Shown here: positions 1 through 6,735 of the stretch, in pieces | Layout of the letters: every line of letters starts with the position of its first letter | Position numbering within the stretch: position 1 is the first letter of the stretch | Origin: an uncultured Pseudomonadales bacterium | GTDB lineage: Bacteria > Pseudomonadota > Gammaproteobacteria > Pseudomonadales > Porticoccaceae | Direction of reading: 5' to 3' | Assembly (NCBI GenBank): GCA_905478725.1 | Contig: CAJQJT010000204.1 | Location: 1 to 9,082 of the forward strand | DNA: 9,082 nt | Notes under the pieces: generated by a model | The model's input: the letters and a program-made list of their open reading frames with translations, nothing else | Told to the model about the DNA's origin: nothing | The model's database searches: none | Program-made: the position numbers and the translations under genes

Positions 1-408
1 CTGATAGCAATCGTCTAGGGGAGCAGGGTAGGGATGTTCCGGTGCCAGCCGATATTCAACAGCAATGACAATGCAGCCCACCTCATGGACAAAGCGCTCC
101 ATGGCCGCCACTTCAAAGTCGATAGAACCCAGCACATAGCCGCCACCATGAATCCACAGCAACACAGGCAAGGGTCCGTCGGCCTTGGCGGGTTTATAGA
201 CCCTGACGCGCAAGTCCGTATTATCCCCCTCTTCAGATATTCGATGGTCTGAAAATAGCACATGATCCATGGTCGATAAGTGGGTTTTTTGTTTCTCGGC
301 GAAGGCCTGTCGTAGCACTCGAGTGTTGGCTAAGTTCTCCCAAATATCAAAATCGGGAATTTTTTCTAACACCACCAACAGCTCAGGATCTATCTGTTTT
401 TTTACCAC
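1..408 (-). CDS. Alpha/beta-hydrolase, HSL-type esterase/lipase (5' part, runs off window)
   Basis: Only the first 136 codons are present; the gene continues beyond base 1. The translation has the oxyanion-hole motif HGGGY at residues 87-91, preceded by the strand PVLLWI, and then YRLAPEHPYPAPLDD at 119-133. Both are hallmarks of the hormone-sensitive-lipase (HSL, family IV) group of serine esterases, which hydrolyse short-chain carboxylic esters in the cytoplasm. The nucleophile GDSAGG and the Asp and His of the triad would lie in the missing part. I chose the GTG at 406-408 because a strong Shine-Dalgarno AAGGGG (416-421) sits seven bases upstream and an in-frame TGA lies at 412-414, so no longer form is possible. 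Residues 1-70 form the usual variable N-terminal cap. The natural substrate cannot be told. The gene is divergent from the TonB-dependent receptor across a 324-base spacer. Confidence 0.9.
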   Translation of the reverse strand, partial: MVKKQIDPELLVVLEKIPDFDIWENLANTRVLRQAFAEKQKTHLSTMDHVLFSDHRISEEGDNTDLRVRVYKPAKADGPLPVLLWIHGGGYVLGSIDFEVAAMERFVHEVGCIVIAVEYRLAPEHPYPAPLDDCYQ

Positions 409-732
409 CGCTCAGCCCCTTAATTTATTGTTTTCAGCCCTCAGCATAGGGTTGATCTTGGCTAATTAGAAGTGAATTCTGCATTTATCCTTATACGAAT
501 AAACTGATTTCCGCTATTCTCCTGAGACGAAATTGTCGTGCCTCTAGCGTAAGTCATAGCTCTCTTCATTTTGGCTTGAAATGCCAAATGGCTTGTCTTC
601 AATAGCCATTCCGGACAGGTATTTACCATGGTTTACTACCTTATGCCCGATTTTGGGGCGTCCATAAAAGCAAGATAGCAGGCTAAGTCCATCGGATTTA
701 TGCCAAAACAAAAAGACAGACAGGGGAAAATT
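409..732. other. Divergent intergenic spacer without a gene
   Basis: This stretch separates the esterase start from the receptor start and must hold the promoters of both. I found no convincing -35/-10 pair on either strand. It contains short symmetric elements: TTTGGC (570-575) can pair with GCCAAA (583-588), while GCCAAATGGC (583-592) is itself a palindrome, so the two folds exclude each other. A loose dyad at 618-640 has GGTA and TACC arms around ACCATGGT. Any of these could be an operator or chance. Open frames here have no ribosome-binding site or recognisable product. Confidence 0.5.
722..727 (+). promoter_or_regulatory. Ribosome-binding site fixing the receptor start
   Basis: AGGGGA lies five bases before the ATG at 733. 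The earlier in-frame ATG at 700 has no comparable site and would put eleven polar residues ahead of the signal peptide, so 733 is the better start. Confidence 0.8.
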
Positions 733-2988
733 ATGAATTATAAAATAAAGATGCTTGCAGTAGCCGTAGGCTGCGTGACGGCGATGTCAGCCGCACAGGC
801 ACAGCAATCAAATGCTGCGAGTTCAGAGTGGCTAGTGGAAGAAATACTGGTCACAGCAACAAAGCGCGCGCAGTCCGTTCAGGATGTTCCTATTGCGATT
901 ACCGCGATTACAGCAGGCGATATTATCGCCAGCGGTTCTCAGAGCATGCAGGATGTTGCATCTCTGGTACCCAACTTCGAATTCCCAACTAGCCGTGGCC
1001 CGGGTGAAGCGGATATTGCTATTCGCGGAATCTCTTCGAATATTCCGTTCTTTTCTCCTGGCTTCGACTCAGGCTTTGGTGTCTATCTGGATGGCGTTTA
1101 CTTGGGTCGCCAGGATGCGGCCAACGCCGACCTGGGCGAAGTTGAGCGTTTAGAAGTATTGCGCGGCCCACAGGGCACGTTATTTGGGAAAAATACCATT
1201 GCTGGTGCGGTGAATATTGTCACCAAAAAACCTGGCGAAGAATTTGAGGCAAACCTTAAAGCAGACCTGGGTAATTACGATTACCGCCGTGCCCGCGCTA
1301 TGGTGAATGTGCCGCTTATCGAAGATATCCTGTCAGCACGTTTCTCGGCAACCACCGCAAGTAGAGGTGGTTATGTTACCAACCTGTTTAATAATGACGA
1401 TGACTACGGCTCTTATGACAAGTGGGGCGCCAGAGCGAATATCGCTTATACACCCACAGATACAAGCCGTTTCTATCTCAGTTTTGACGCCTCGGACTAC
1501 GAAGATAAAAGATACATCCTTGAGAACCTAGAAGATGCCGGAACAGAAGTCTCCTCAGATGATCAAAAATATACGATCTATTTAAATGGTGTAGATGAAG
1601 CGGGTACAAGTGGATTTGGTACTTCATTAACCTATGAACAGGACTTTGCCAACGGTTACACACTAACCTCACTGACCGGCTTCAGAGATAACTCCGCCGA
1701 TAGTGTCTGGGACGATGATCTAAGACCTGTTGTGGGCTTCGATAGAATTGACAGCATGGATCAAACTCAATTCACTCAGGAACTTCGCATTGCTTCTCCG
1801 GCGGATGGTAAGTTCGATTATGTTGCTGGGCTGTATTATTTTGACTATGAAAATAATTACGAATACGAGGCCTATGTGGGCGTCGATTGGTTTGGACTGC
1901 CGGGCTCGGTGCTGTTTGATCATCACCTTGAGAGCGAGAGCTATGCAGCGTTTGTTCACTCCAACTATCGCTTTAATGATCAGTTGTCTATGTATGCTGG
2001 CGCGCGTTATACCGACGAGACAAAATCCTTTAGCAAATCAGCTACTGGTATTGATCCTGCCTTCGGATACATCAGCGGTATTCTGGGCAATATCGAGGGG
2101 CAATATCCTGACCTCGAGGATATCAATAATGAAAATGTATCCTGGACCGCAGGGCTTAAATTTGCCGCCAGCGATGATCTAATGCTCTATGCTGGCATAG
2201 CTACAGGCTTTAAGTCTGGTGGCTTTAATGTTGCGGTGGAAAAACTTTCAGAGTTAGACACTAACTTAACTGTTGATCCAGAAGAAACCACCAGTTACGA
2301 GTTGGGTATGAAGTCTAGCTGGATGGGCAATCGCTTAGTTGCCAATGTATCACTTTTCTATATTGACTATACCGACTTGCAGGTGCAGTCATGGGATCCA
2401 ACACTTGGCACTGGCGGTCTATCTATTTGGTCCAATGCCGCGAAGGTTGAATCCAAAGGTCTTGAACTGGAAACCGTATTTCATGCCACGGAAAATTTGA
2501 AAATTTCCGCTGCCCTAGGTTACACAGATGCAACCTATAAAGACTTCACCGGTGTTGCGCTGCCACGAGGTAACGATTCTTTCGGTGACGATAATGACGG
2601 TGTGATCGATGCCAAAACCGATGCGTCCGGCAATCGTGTTCCCATCGCGCCAGAGCTGAACTTGACTGTGGTTGCGGATCATCGCTATCTTCTGGGCGGC
2701 GGCAATGCGCTGGTTACCCGTATTGAATACACTCACAAAGGTGATCGCTACTCGGACCAAGGCAGTGCTAATACCCCGGATGATTTGTTACCGTCTTTTA
2801 ATATGATGAACCTTCGCCTTGGCTACCGTCCTGGAAATGCCGATTGGTCAATTGACTTGTGGGCTCGCAATCTCACTGATACACAAAAAGCAGAAGAGAG
2901 CCGTTACTTTAACTTCGTTGGTAAGCGTTTAGCCAAGCGCTATATGGAGCCAAGAACTTATGGTCTGTCTGTGAGCTATGATTTCTAA
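733..2988 (+). CDS. TonB-dependent outer-membrane receptor, substrate unknown
   Basis: A 751-residue outer-membrane transporter. Residues 1-23 are a Sec signal peptide (positively charged start, hydrophobic core, AQA before the cut near residue 24). A TonB-box-like EEILVTATKR follows near residue 36. The plug domain contains DVPIAIT, IRGISSN, the YLDGVY segment and VERLEVLRGPQGTLFGKNTIAGAVNIVTKK split over its usual blocks, as in the large proteobacterial receptor family. A 22-strand barrel of normal length should follow, and the protein ends in YDF with the C-terminal Phe expected for BAM-dependent insertion. An acidic loop at about residues 619-626 (DDNDGVID) looks like a partial calcium loop. 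It would import a scarce substrate with TonB-ExbBD energy, but the sequence does not say which: siderophore, lipid, aromatic and glycan ligands are all possible. No N-terminal signalling extension of the FecA type is present. It stands alone and ends at a strong terminator. Confidence 0.95.
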   Translation: MNYKIKMLAVAVGCVTAMSAAQAQQSNAASSEWLVEEILVTATKRAQSVQDVPIAITAITAGDIIASGSQSMQDVASLVPNFEFPTSRGPGEADIAIRGISSNIPFFSPGFDSGFGVYLDGVYLGRQDAANADLGEVERLEVLRGPQGTLFGKNTIAGAVNIVTKKPGEEFEANLKADLGNYDYRRARAMVNVPLIEDILSARFSATTASRGGYVTNLFNNDDDYGSYDKWGARANIAYTPTDTSRFYLSFDASDYEDKRYILENLEDAGTEVSSDDQKYTIYLNGVDEAGTSGFGTSLTYEQDFANGYTLTSLTGFRDNSADSVWDDDLRPVVGFDRIDSMDQTQFTQELRIASPADGKFDYVAGLYYFDYENNYEYEAYVGVDWFGLPGSVLFDHHLESESYAAFVHSNYRFNDQLSMYAGARYTDETKSFSKSATGIDPAFGYISGILGNIEGQYPDLEDINNENVSWTAGLKFAASDDLMLYAGIATGFKSGGFNVAVEKLSELDTNLTVDPEETTSYELGMKSSWMGNRLVANVSLFYIDYTDLQVQSWDPTLGTGGLSIWSNAAKVESKGLELETVFHATENLKISAALGYTDATYKDFTGVALPRGNDSFGDDNDGVIDAKTDASGNRVPIAPELNLTVVADHRYLLGGGNALVTRIEYTHKGDRYSDQGSANTPDDLLPSFNMMNLRLGYRPGNADWSIDLWARNLTDTQKAEESRYFNFVGKRLAKRYMEPRTYGLSVSYDF

Positions 2989-3010
2989 TTTAGAGTTTAT
3001 CGCTTTTGAG

Positions 3011-3042
3011 AAAAAACAGGGACTTCGGTCCCTGTTTTTTTT
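3011..3042 (+). terminator. Rho-independent terminator, likely bidirectional
   Basis: The stem CAGGGAC (3017-3023) pairs perfectly with GTCCCTG (3028-3034) around a TTCG tetraloop closed by C-G, the very stable cUUCGg form. Eight T follow at 3035-3042. Six A precede the stem, giving a T-run on the other strand too. It lies 23 bases after the receptor stop and about 80 bases after the convergent minus-strand gene, so it can end both transcripts. Confidence 0.95.
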
Positions 3043-3119
3043 ATCTGTATGTTATGTATTTTTTTTGCGGCATAAAGAGCCAGCTGAAAAAACTAGTCTC
3101 TACCCAGTATTCTTAAATC

Positions 3120-3800
3120 TTAAACCGCCCATCCCCCACTCACCGGAAACACCTGACCGACAAAACAATCCGCCGCATCCGAACACAAATAGGCTGCAAA
3201 CAACGCATCCTCTCTCAGCGATACCAACCGCCCCAGTGGCACATCATTCTTAAGCCGTTCCTGAAACTTGGGGTTGGCCTTGGTCTCTTCTGGAAAATAG
3301 GTAGGGTTATCGACAAAGTTCTGGGCGATGGCATTGACCTGAATACCCTGAGGCGCCATCTCCACGCCCATGGCTTTGACATAAGAGAGCTGCGCTCCCC
3401 GTGCGGCACTATAGGTAGAAGCCCGCTTCATACCCCGCAGTGCCGAGGCGCTGCCCATAACCAAAATCTTGCCCCCCTGACGCTCAATCATCTGTGGCAG
3501 AACCGCGGTGCAGAGTCTTGGCATGGGATCGACTACGGCACTAAAGGTGGCGGACCATTCAGCGTCATCCACCAACTCGCCCTTGGTAAAGGGCGCGGGG
3601 ATCGCCAGATTAATCACCAGCACATCTATATGTCCGGCCTGCTGAATAATCTTGGCAGGTAGGGACGGATCGGTAAGCAGATTATTGTCCGCTATCACCT
3701 CGGCACCCATCTCAGCGAAAACCTCGCAGAGGGTAGGGCCCATAAAGGTATCGGCTTGGGTTACTAGGATACGCTTGCCGGCAAGTTGCGAACTGTTCAT
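3120..3800 (-). CDS. Halohydrin dehalogenase-like SDR-fold protein
   Basis: A 226-residue protein with the short-chain dehydrogenase/reductase fold but not its redox chemistry. The Rossmann glycine motif TGxxxGxG is replaced by T14-QADT-F19-M-G21, matching the T-x4-F-x-G halide-pocket motif of halohydrin dehalogenases. The catalytic triad is S117-x12-Y130-x3-R134, with Arg instead of the SDR Lys; this Ser-Tyr-Arg set is what those enzymes use. The NNAG motif is also gone (VINLAIP at 62-68). Such enzymes interconvert vicinal halohydrins and epoxides and can open epoxides with azide, cyanide or nitrite, without NAD(P). Length and C-terminal pattern (VPLGRL, REDAL, GQVFPVSGGW) fit the HheB/HheD-like subtypes as I remember them. 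ATG at 3798-3800 has GGAG (3808-3811) seven bases upstream. It follows the GNAT gene by 21 bases in one operon. The physiological substrate is unknown; a degenerate SDR with another lyase role is the alternative. Confidence 0.85.
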   Translation of the reverse strand: MNSSQLAGKRILVTQADTFMGPTLCEVFAEMGAEVIADNNLLTDPSLPAKIIQQAGHIDVLVINLAIPAPFTKGELVDDAEWSATFSAVVDPMPRLCTAVLPQMIERQGGKILVMGSASALRGMKRASTYSAARGAQLSYVKAMGVEMAPQGIQVNAIAQNFVDNPTYFPEETKANPKFQERLKNDVPLGRLVSLREDALFAAYLCSDAADCFVGQVFPVSGGWAV

Positions 3801-3821
3801 TGACTGTCTCCGATAATGCTT

Positions 3822-4328
3822 TTAATTGGCTTGCTTGGCGACGCTTTGCAGCGCTTCCCCAGTCAAACGATTAACCGTCCAGCCTTCCATGGGTACGGCG
3901 CCTAGGGAATGGTAAAAGTCGATGGCCGGTTGATTCCAGTCGAGAACCGACCATTCCAAACGACCACAGTGTCGCGATACTGCGATCTTGGCCAGATGGG
4001 TGAGCAGTGCTTTACCAAAGCCTTTGTCGCGCATACTGTTCTCTACAACTAGGTCTTCGAGATAGATGCCGGGCTGGGCGAGAAAGGTTGAGTAGCTGGT
4101 AAAGAATAGCGCCAAGCCCACAGGCTTGCCCTGATACTCGGCAATAATCACCTCGGCGCTGGGGCTGTCGCCAAATAGTGTAGCTGCGAGTTTTTCTTCA
4201 TCGGCGACAACTTCGTGAGTGAGTTTTTCATACTCCGCGAGCAGATGGATAAAATGCAAGATAGTTGAGCAGTCGCTGACCGTTGCTGGGCGTATTTTGA
4301 ATTCGGGGCTGTTGGAAGAGGGCTGCAT
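3822..4328 (-). CDS. GNAT N-acetyltransferase, SSAT/diamine acetyltransferase-like
   Basis: 168 residues covering a single GNAT domain. It starts with IRPATVSDCSTI (12-23). Acetyl-CoA-binding motif A is YLEDLVVENSMRDKGFGKAL (89-108), with the R-x-x-G-x-G pyrophosphate loop at R100-G105. The block WNQPAIDFYHSLGA (131-144) puts Y139 where spermidine/spermine acetyltransferases have their catalytic Tyr, and the AEYEKL stretch near 31-36 is also typical of that group. It should move acetyl from acetyl-CoA to a primary amine of a small molecule such as a polyamine or thialysine; the true acceptor is not known. The start ATG at 4326-4328 has no clear Shine-Dalgarno, and no better in-frame start is seen. 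It is the first gene of the pair with the halohydrin dehalogenase-like protein, and shares a divergent promoter region with radA. Confidence 0.88.
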   Translation of the reverse strand: MQPSSNSPEFKIRPATVSDCSTILHFIHLLAEYEKLTHEVVADEEKLAATLFGDSPSAEVIIAEYQGKPVGLALFFTSYSTFLAQPGIYLEDLVVENSMRDKGFGKALLTHLAKIAVSRHCGRLEWSVLDWNQPAIDFYHSLGAVPMEGWTVNRLTGEALQSVAKQAN

Positions 4329-4364
4329 GATTAGTCACTATCTTATTATTTTTGAACCTGCATC

Positions 4365-4382
4365 TTAGCCTCCAGAGGCTAA
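4365..4382. promoter_or_regulatory. Perfect 18-bp palindrome between divergent genes
   Basis: TTAGCCTC and GAGGCTAA form exact 8-base arms around CA. The site is 37 bases before the GNAT start and 76 before radA, where a dimeric repressor or activator could act on either promoter. No regulator is encoded nearby, so the role is inferred from position only. Confidence 0.4.
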
Positions 4383-4422
4383 ATTGAGAATAGCGGTATA
4401 ACTGTACATAACACCAGTAATA

Positions 4423-4436
4423 GGCTTAAATAAGCC
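4423..4436. promoter_or_regulatory. Second perfect palindrome upstream of radA
   Basis: GGCTTA and TAAGCC form exact arms around AA, 21 bases before the radA GTG and just ahead of its ribosome-binding site. It could be an operator or a small mRNA hairpin in the radA leader. Its arms differ in order from those of the palindrome at 4365-4382, so the two need not bind the same protein. Confidence 0.3.
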
Positions 4437-4457
4437 CCATCTTGAAGGAGAAATTGC

Positions 4458-5831
4458 GTGGCTACCAAAGCTAAATCCGCCTTTGTCTGCAATGACTGCG
4501 GCGCCGACTACAACAAATGGCAGGGGCAGTGCACTGAGTGCAATGCCTGGAATACCCTCTCGGAAATACGTCTCGGATCCCCCACCCGCGGTGGTAAGAA
4601 CCTGCGCTCCGGGTTTGCCGGTGCTGTAGACAGTGCGGTGAAAACCCTTGCGGATATTGCTCTGGATGAGGTTCCCCGTATCAGTACTGGAACCGGCGAG
4701 CTGGATCTGGTGCTTGGTGGCGGTTTGGTGCCAGGCTCCTGCGTCTTACTGGGCGGTGAGCCGGGGGCGGGCAAAAGTACGGTGCTCCTGCAGACCCTGT
4801 GCAAGCTAGCGGAAAATCATTCGGCTCTCTATGTCACTGGTGAGGAATCACCCCAGCAGATTGCCATGCGCGCCAATCGTCTGGGTCTGCCGACGAACAA
4901 GCTTGAAGTGATGGCGGAGACTTCAGTGGAAACGGTCTGTGCTATTGCTGAGCTGAAGCGCCCGAAGATCTTGGTAGTAGATTCGATTCAGGTAATGCAT
5001 TTGGAAGAGGTGGCTTCGGCACCGGGCAGTGTCTCTCAGGTCCGTGAAAGTGCTGCTATGTTAGTGCGCTTTGCCAAACAGAGCGGCACTGTATTGATTT
5101 TGGTGGGTCATGTGACCAAAGACGGTTCTCTGGCTGGCCCCAAAGTGCTGGAACATATGATCGATTGCTCGCTGATGCTTGAGGGCTCCAGCGACAATCA
5201 TTTCCGCACCTTGCGCAGTCATAAAAACCGCTTTGGTGCGGTCAATGAGCTGGGTGTTTTTGCCATGACAGATAAAGGTCTGCGCGAAGTGCCCAACCCC
5301 TCGGCAATTTTTTTACAGCGCGCCGAGGAGATCTCTTCTGGCAGTGTGGTGATGATTATCTGGGAGGGCACTAGACCCTTACTGGTTGAGTTACAGGCGC
5401 TGGTGGATGATAGCCATCTGGGTAATCCGCGACGGGTCACTGTGGGTCTGGATCAGAATCGTCTGTCCATGTTACTGGCAGTACTGCATAGACACGGCGG
5501 TATTTCGGTTGGTGATCAGGATGTCTTCGTCAATGTGGTGGGCGGGGTCAAGGTGCTTGAAACCAGTGCGGATCTGGCGCTGATTTTGGCGGTGATTTCG
5601 AGCTTTCGCGACAAGACATTACCTCAGGATTTGGTGGTCTTTGGTGAGGTTGGCTTGGCCGGTGAGATTCGTCCGGTGGCCAATGGTCAGGAGCGATTGC
5701 GTGAGGCGGCGAAGCATGGTTTTACTCGGGCTATTGTGCCAGCGGGCAATGTGCCGAAGCAGCCGATTAAGGGGATGACGGTGATTGGTGTGCGCAAGGT
5801 GACTGAGGCGCTTGAAGCGGCTTCCTGCTAA
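4458..5831 (+). CDS. radA: DNA repair protein RadA (Sms)
   Basis: 457 residues, the usual RadA length. A zinc finger C11-x2-C14 ... C25-x2-C28 opens the protein. The RecA-like ATPase core follows, with Walker A GEPGAGKST at 100-108, the Walker B strand ILVVDSIQ near 171-178, and the RadA-specific KNRFG motif at 256-260. The Lon-like C-terminal domain (about 290-450) includes DLALILAVISSF and FGEVGLAGEIRPV. RadA is a cytoplasmic, hexameric, DnaB-like motor that drives branch migration and processing of recombination intermediates together with RecA. The start is GTG at 4458, preceded by GAAGGAG (4444-4450) at seven bases. It is transcribed alone, divergent from the GNAT gene. No hairpin terminator follows; instead a tandem repeat begins eight bases after the stop. 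All key motifs are intact. Confidence 0.98.
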   Translation: MATKAKSAFVCNDCGADYNKWQGQCTECNAWNTLSEIRLGSPTRGGKNLRSGFAGAVDSAVKTLADIALDEVPRISTGTGELDLVLGGGLVPGSCVLLGGEPGAGKSTVLLQTLCKLAENHSALYVTGEESPQQIAMRANRLGLPTNKLEVMAETSVETVCAIAELKRPKILVVDSIQVMHLEEVASAPGSVSQVRESAAMLVRFAKQSGTVLILVGHVTKDGSLAGPKVLEHMIDCSLMLEGSSDNHFRTLRSHKNRFGAVNELGVFAMTDKGLREVPNPSAIFLQRAEEISSGSVVMIIWEGTRPLLVELQALVDDSHLGNPRRVTVGLDQNRLSMLLAVLHRHGGISVGDQDVFVNVVGGVKVLETSADLALILAVISSFRDKTLPQDLVVFGEVGLAGEIRPVANGQERLREAAKHGFTRAIVPAGNVPKQPIKGMTVIGVRKVTEALEAASC

Positions 5832-5838
5832 CGGCTTT

Positions 5839-5958
5839 TTAATACAAAACGCTGAAGGTTCTCTATTACAAGATGCTGAGGGCTCTCTATTACAAGATGC
5901 TGAGGGCTGTCTATTACAAGATGCTGAGGGCTCTCTATTACAAAACGCTCGAGGCTCT
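5839..5958. repeat. Five-unit 24-bp tandem repeat downstream of radA
   Basis: Units lie at 5839-5862, 5863-5886, 5887-5910, 5911-5934 and 5935-5958, head to tail without spacers. The inner unit begins CTATTACAAGATGCTGAG; the three inner copies differ from each other by one base (CTCT/CTGT at the end). The two outer copies are diverged and share ACAAAACGCT in place of ACAAGATGCT. The period is a multiple of three, so two plus-strand frames stay open through the array, one reading LLQDAEGS and one MLRALYYK per unit. No ribosome-binding site at proper distance supports translation. It sits between the convergent radA and ABM genes and reaches five bases from the ABM stop. Confidence 0.95.
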
Positions 5959-5963
5959 GTCCT

Positions 5964-6248
5964 TTAAGCTGTAGTTAATATTGAAATCGTTTCCGGTTCC
6001 TGAAGCAGTGGTTGGATCTGGATCAGGGCGTCATTTCGTTCTGAGGAGGCCTTCCAGGCTTGCCAATCGGCCAGTGATTCCATTTGAATCAGGGTGTAGC
6101 GGATGCTGGGTTCATTGAGGTCTTTAAAGGCTTTGCTGGAGATAAATCCTCGCGCGGGTACGGCGGCCTGAATGATCTTCCGTGAAAACTCTTCGTAGGT
6201 GCTCTCCATTCCGGGGGCGAGGATTCGTTTGATCAGTACTGCGAGCAT
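5964..6248 (-). CDS. Small ABM-domain protein (antibiotic biosynthesis monooxygenase-like)
   Basis: 94 residues that appear to form one ferredoxin-like ABM domain: an N-terminal strand MLAVLIKRIL, a helix around MESTYEEFSRKI, the strand RGFISSKAFKDL, then YTLIQMESLADWQAWKASSE and a last strand near ETISIL. Pattern and length match the dimeric alpha-beta barrel family that includes YgiN-like quinol monooxygenases and heme-degrading enzymes, plus many members of unknown role. No catalytic residue lets me choose a reaction, so it is named by fold only. The ATG at 6246-6248 has GAAGG about ten bases upstream. It is convergent with radA and divergent from the btuB transcription unit, with no partner gene. 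Confidence 0.75.
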   Translation of the reverse strand: MLAVLIKRILAPGMESTYEEFSRKIIQAAVPARGFISSKAFKDLNEPSIRYTLIQMESLADWQAWKASSERNDALIQIQPLLQEPETISILTTA

Positions 6249-6330
6249 GTTCGGTGCGCCTTCTGTTGAATTCTGTGCAGATTAACAGTTGTGGGCGTCA
6301 GGATAAATACCGAATCTCAGGGAAATGAAT

Positions 6331-6359
6331 TTGACTTCAATTCTTTAAGCGACTAGATT
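6331..6359 (+). promoter_or_regulatory. Sigma70-type promoter of the btuB operon
   Basis: TTGACT (6331-6336, five of six consensus bases) and TAGATT (6354-6359, four of six) are spaced by exactly 17 bases. Transcription would start near 6366, which includes the whole riboswitch in a leader of about 370 bases. Confidence 0.65.
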
Positions 6360-6391
6360 GCACGCTCTTGCTTCTGCAATAGGTTCTCGAA

Positions 6392-6620
6392 TTTGGTCAG
6401 CTTTGATATTGACCAGACAAGAGTGAAAAGGGAAGTTGGTGCGCTCTGCCAAGGTTTGGCTTATGGAGCTATCCCAACACTGCCCCCGCAACGGTAAATA
6501 AGAATGTTTAGTAGTGATACCACTGTGTTTTTAAGCATGGGAAGGATACTAAGCAGAACGGCGATCTATAAGTAGTATCTCGCTGTTCACTTATGAGTCC
6601 GGAGACCGGCCTATCGCAAC
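6392..6620 (+). promoter_or_regulatory. Cobalamin riboswitch aptamer
   Basis: The conserved blocks occur in order: GGTC near 6395, GTGAAAAGGGAA at 6423-6434, the GTTGG/CCAAC stem around 6435-6478, GCCCCCGCAACGGTAA at 6482-6497, and the B12-box-like AGTCCGGAGACCGGCC at 6596-6611. A variable arm precedes the B12 box (GAACGGCGAT pairing with ATCTCGCTGTTC). In the known class, binding of adenosyl- or other cobalamins represses the downstream gene, so B12 import falls when B12 is plentiful. Position upstream of btuB confirms the call. End points are approximate. Confidence 0.95.
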
Positions 6621-6735
6621 GCAGACAAACCGCGGGGTGCGGTCTTGTGCTGATTGACAGTCTCTGTCGGTTTTCGCGCACGCCCCCGTAAATTAACTTT
6701 TAGCCACTCGGGTGTGAGTGTAAGAGAATCCAAAT
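6621..6735 (+). promoter_or_regulatory. Riboswitch expression platform / btuB leader
   Basis: No terminator with a U-run is seen, so control is more likely at translation. CGGGGTGCG (about 6633-6641) can pair, with a bulge, to CGCACGCCCCCG (about 6678-6689), enclosing a small GACAG/CTGTC hairpin. A second hairpin, CACTC (6705-6709) with GAGTG (6716-6720), ends two bases before the weak Shine-Dalgarno AAGAGA (6722-6727). Which fold forms with ligand is inference. Confidence 0.45.

Noticed and set aside
34..469. Plus-strand frames at the left edge
   Set aside because: They are antisense to, or overlap the start of, the esterase gene, whose HGGG motif and ribosome-binding site are clear.
618..640. 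Dyad GGTA...ACCATGGT...TACC as an operator for the receptor
   Set aside because: The arms are short and offset by one base about the centre, and I could not place it relative to a promoter.
1730..2182. 150-residue frame inside the receptor gene
   Set aside because: It is an out-of-frame shadow of a strongly supported coding sequence with no domain of its own.
2978..3253. 91-residue plus-strand reading frame after the receptor
   Set aside because: It runs through the terminator and into the antisense of the dehalogenase-like gene, and has no recognisable domain.
3120..3800. Annotation as an ordinary NAD(P)-dependent short-chain dehydrogenase
   Set aside because: The glycine-rich cofactor motif and the catalytic Lys are both absent, replaced exactly by the halohydrin dehalogenase motifs.
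5839..5958. CRISPR array
   Set aside because: The 24-bp units are directly adjacent with no unique spacers, and no cas gene is near.
5873..5974. Small gene encoding an octapeptide-repeat protein of 33 residues
   Set aside because: The frame is open because the period is divisible by three. The nearest GAAGG is 14 bases from the ATG, and a second frame is open as well.
6655..6674. GACAG/CTGTC hairpin with GGTTTT as a riboswitch terminator
   Set aside because: The stem is only five base pairs with a three-base loop, and the T-run is four bases long, too weak for intrinsic termination.
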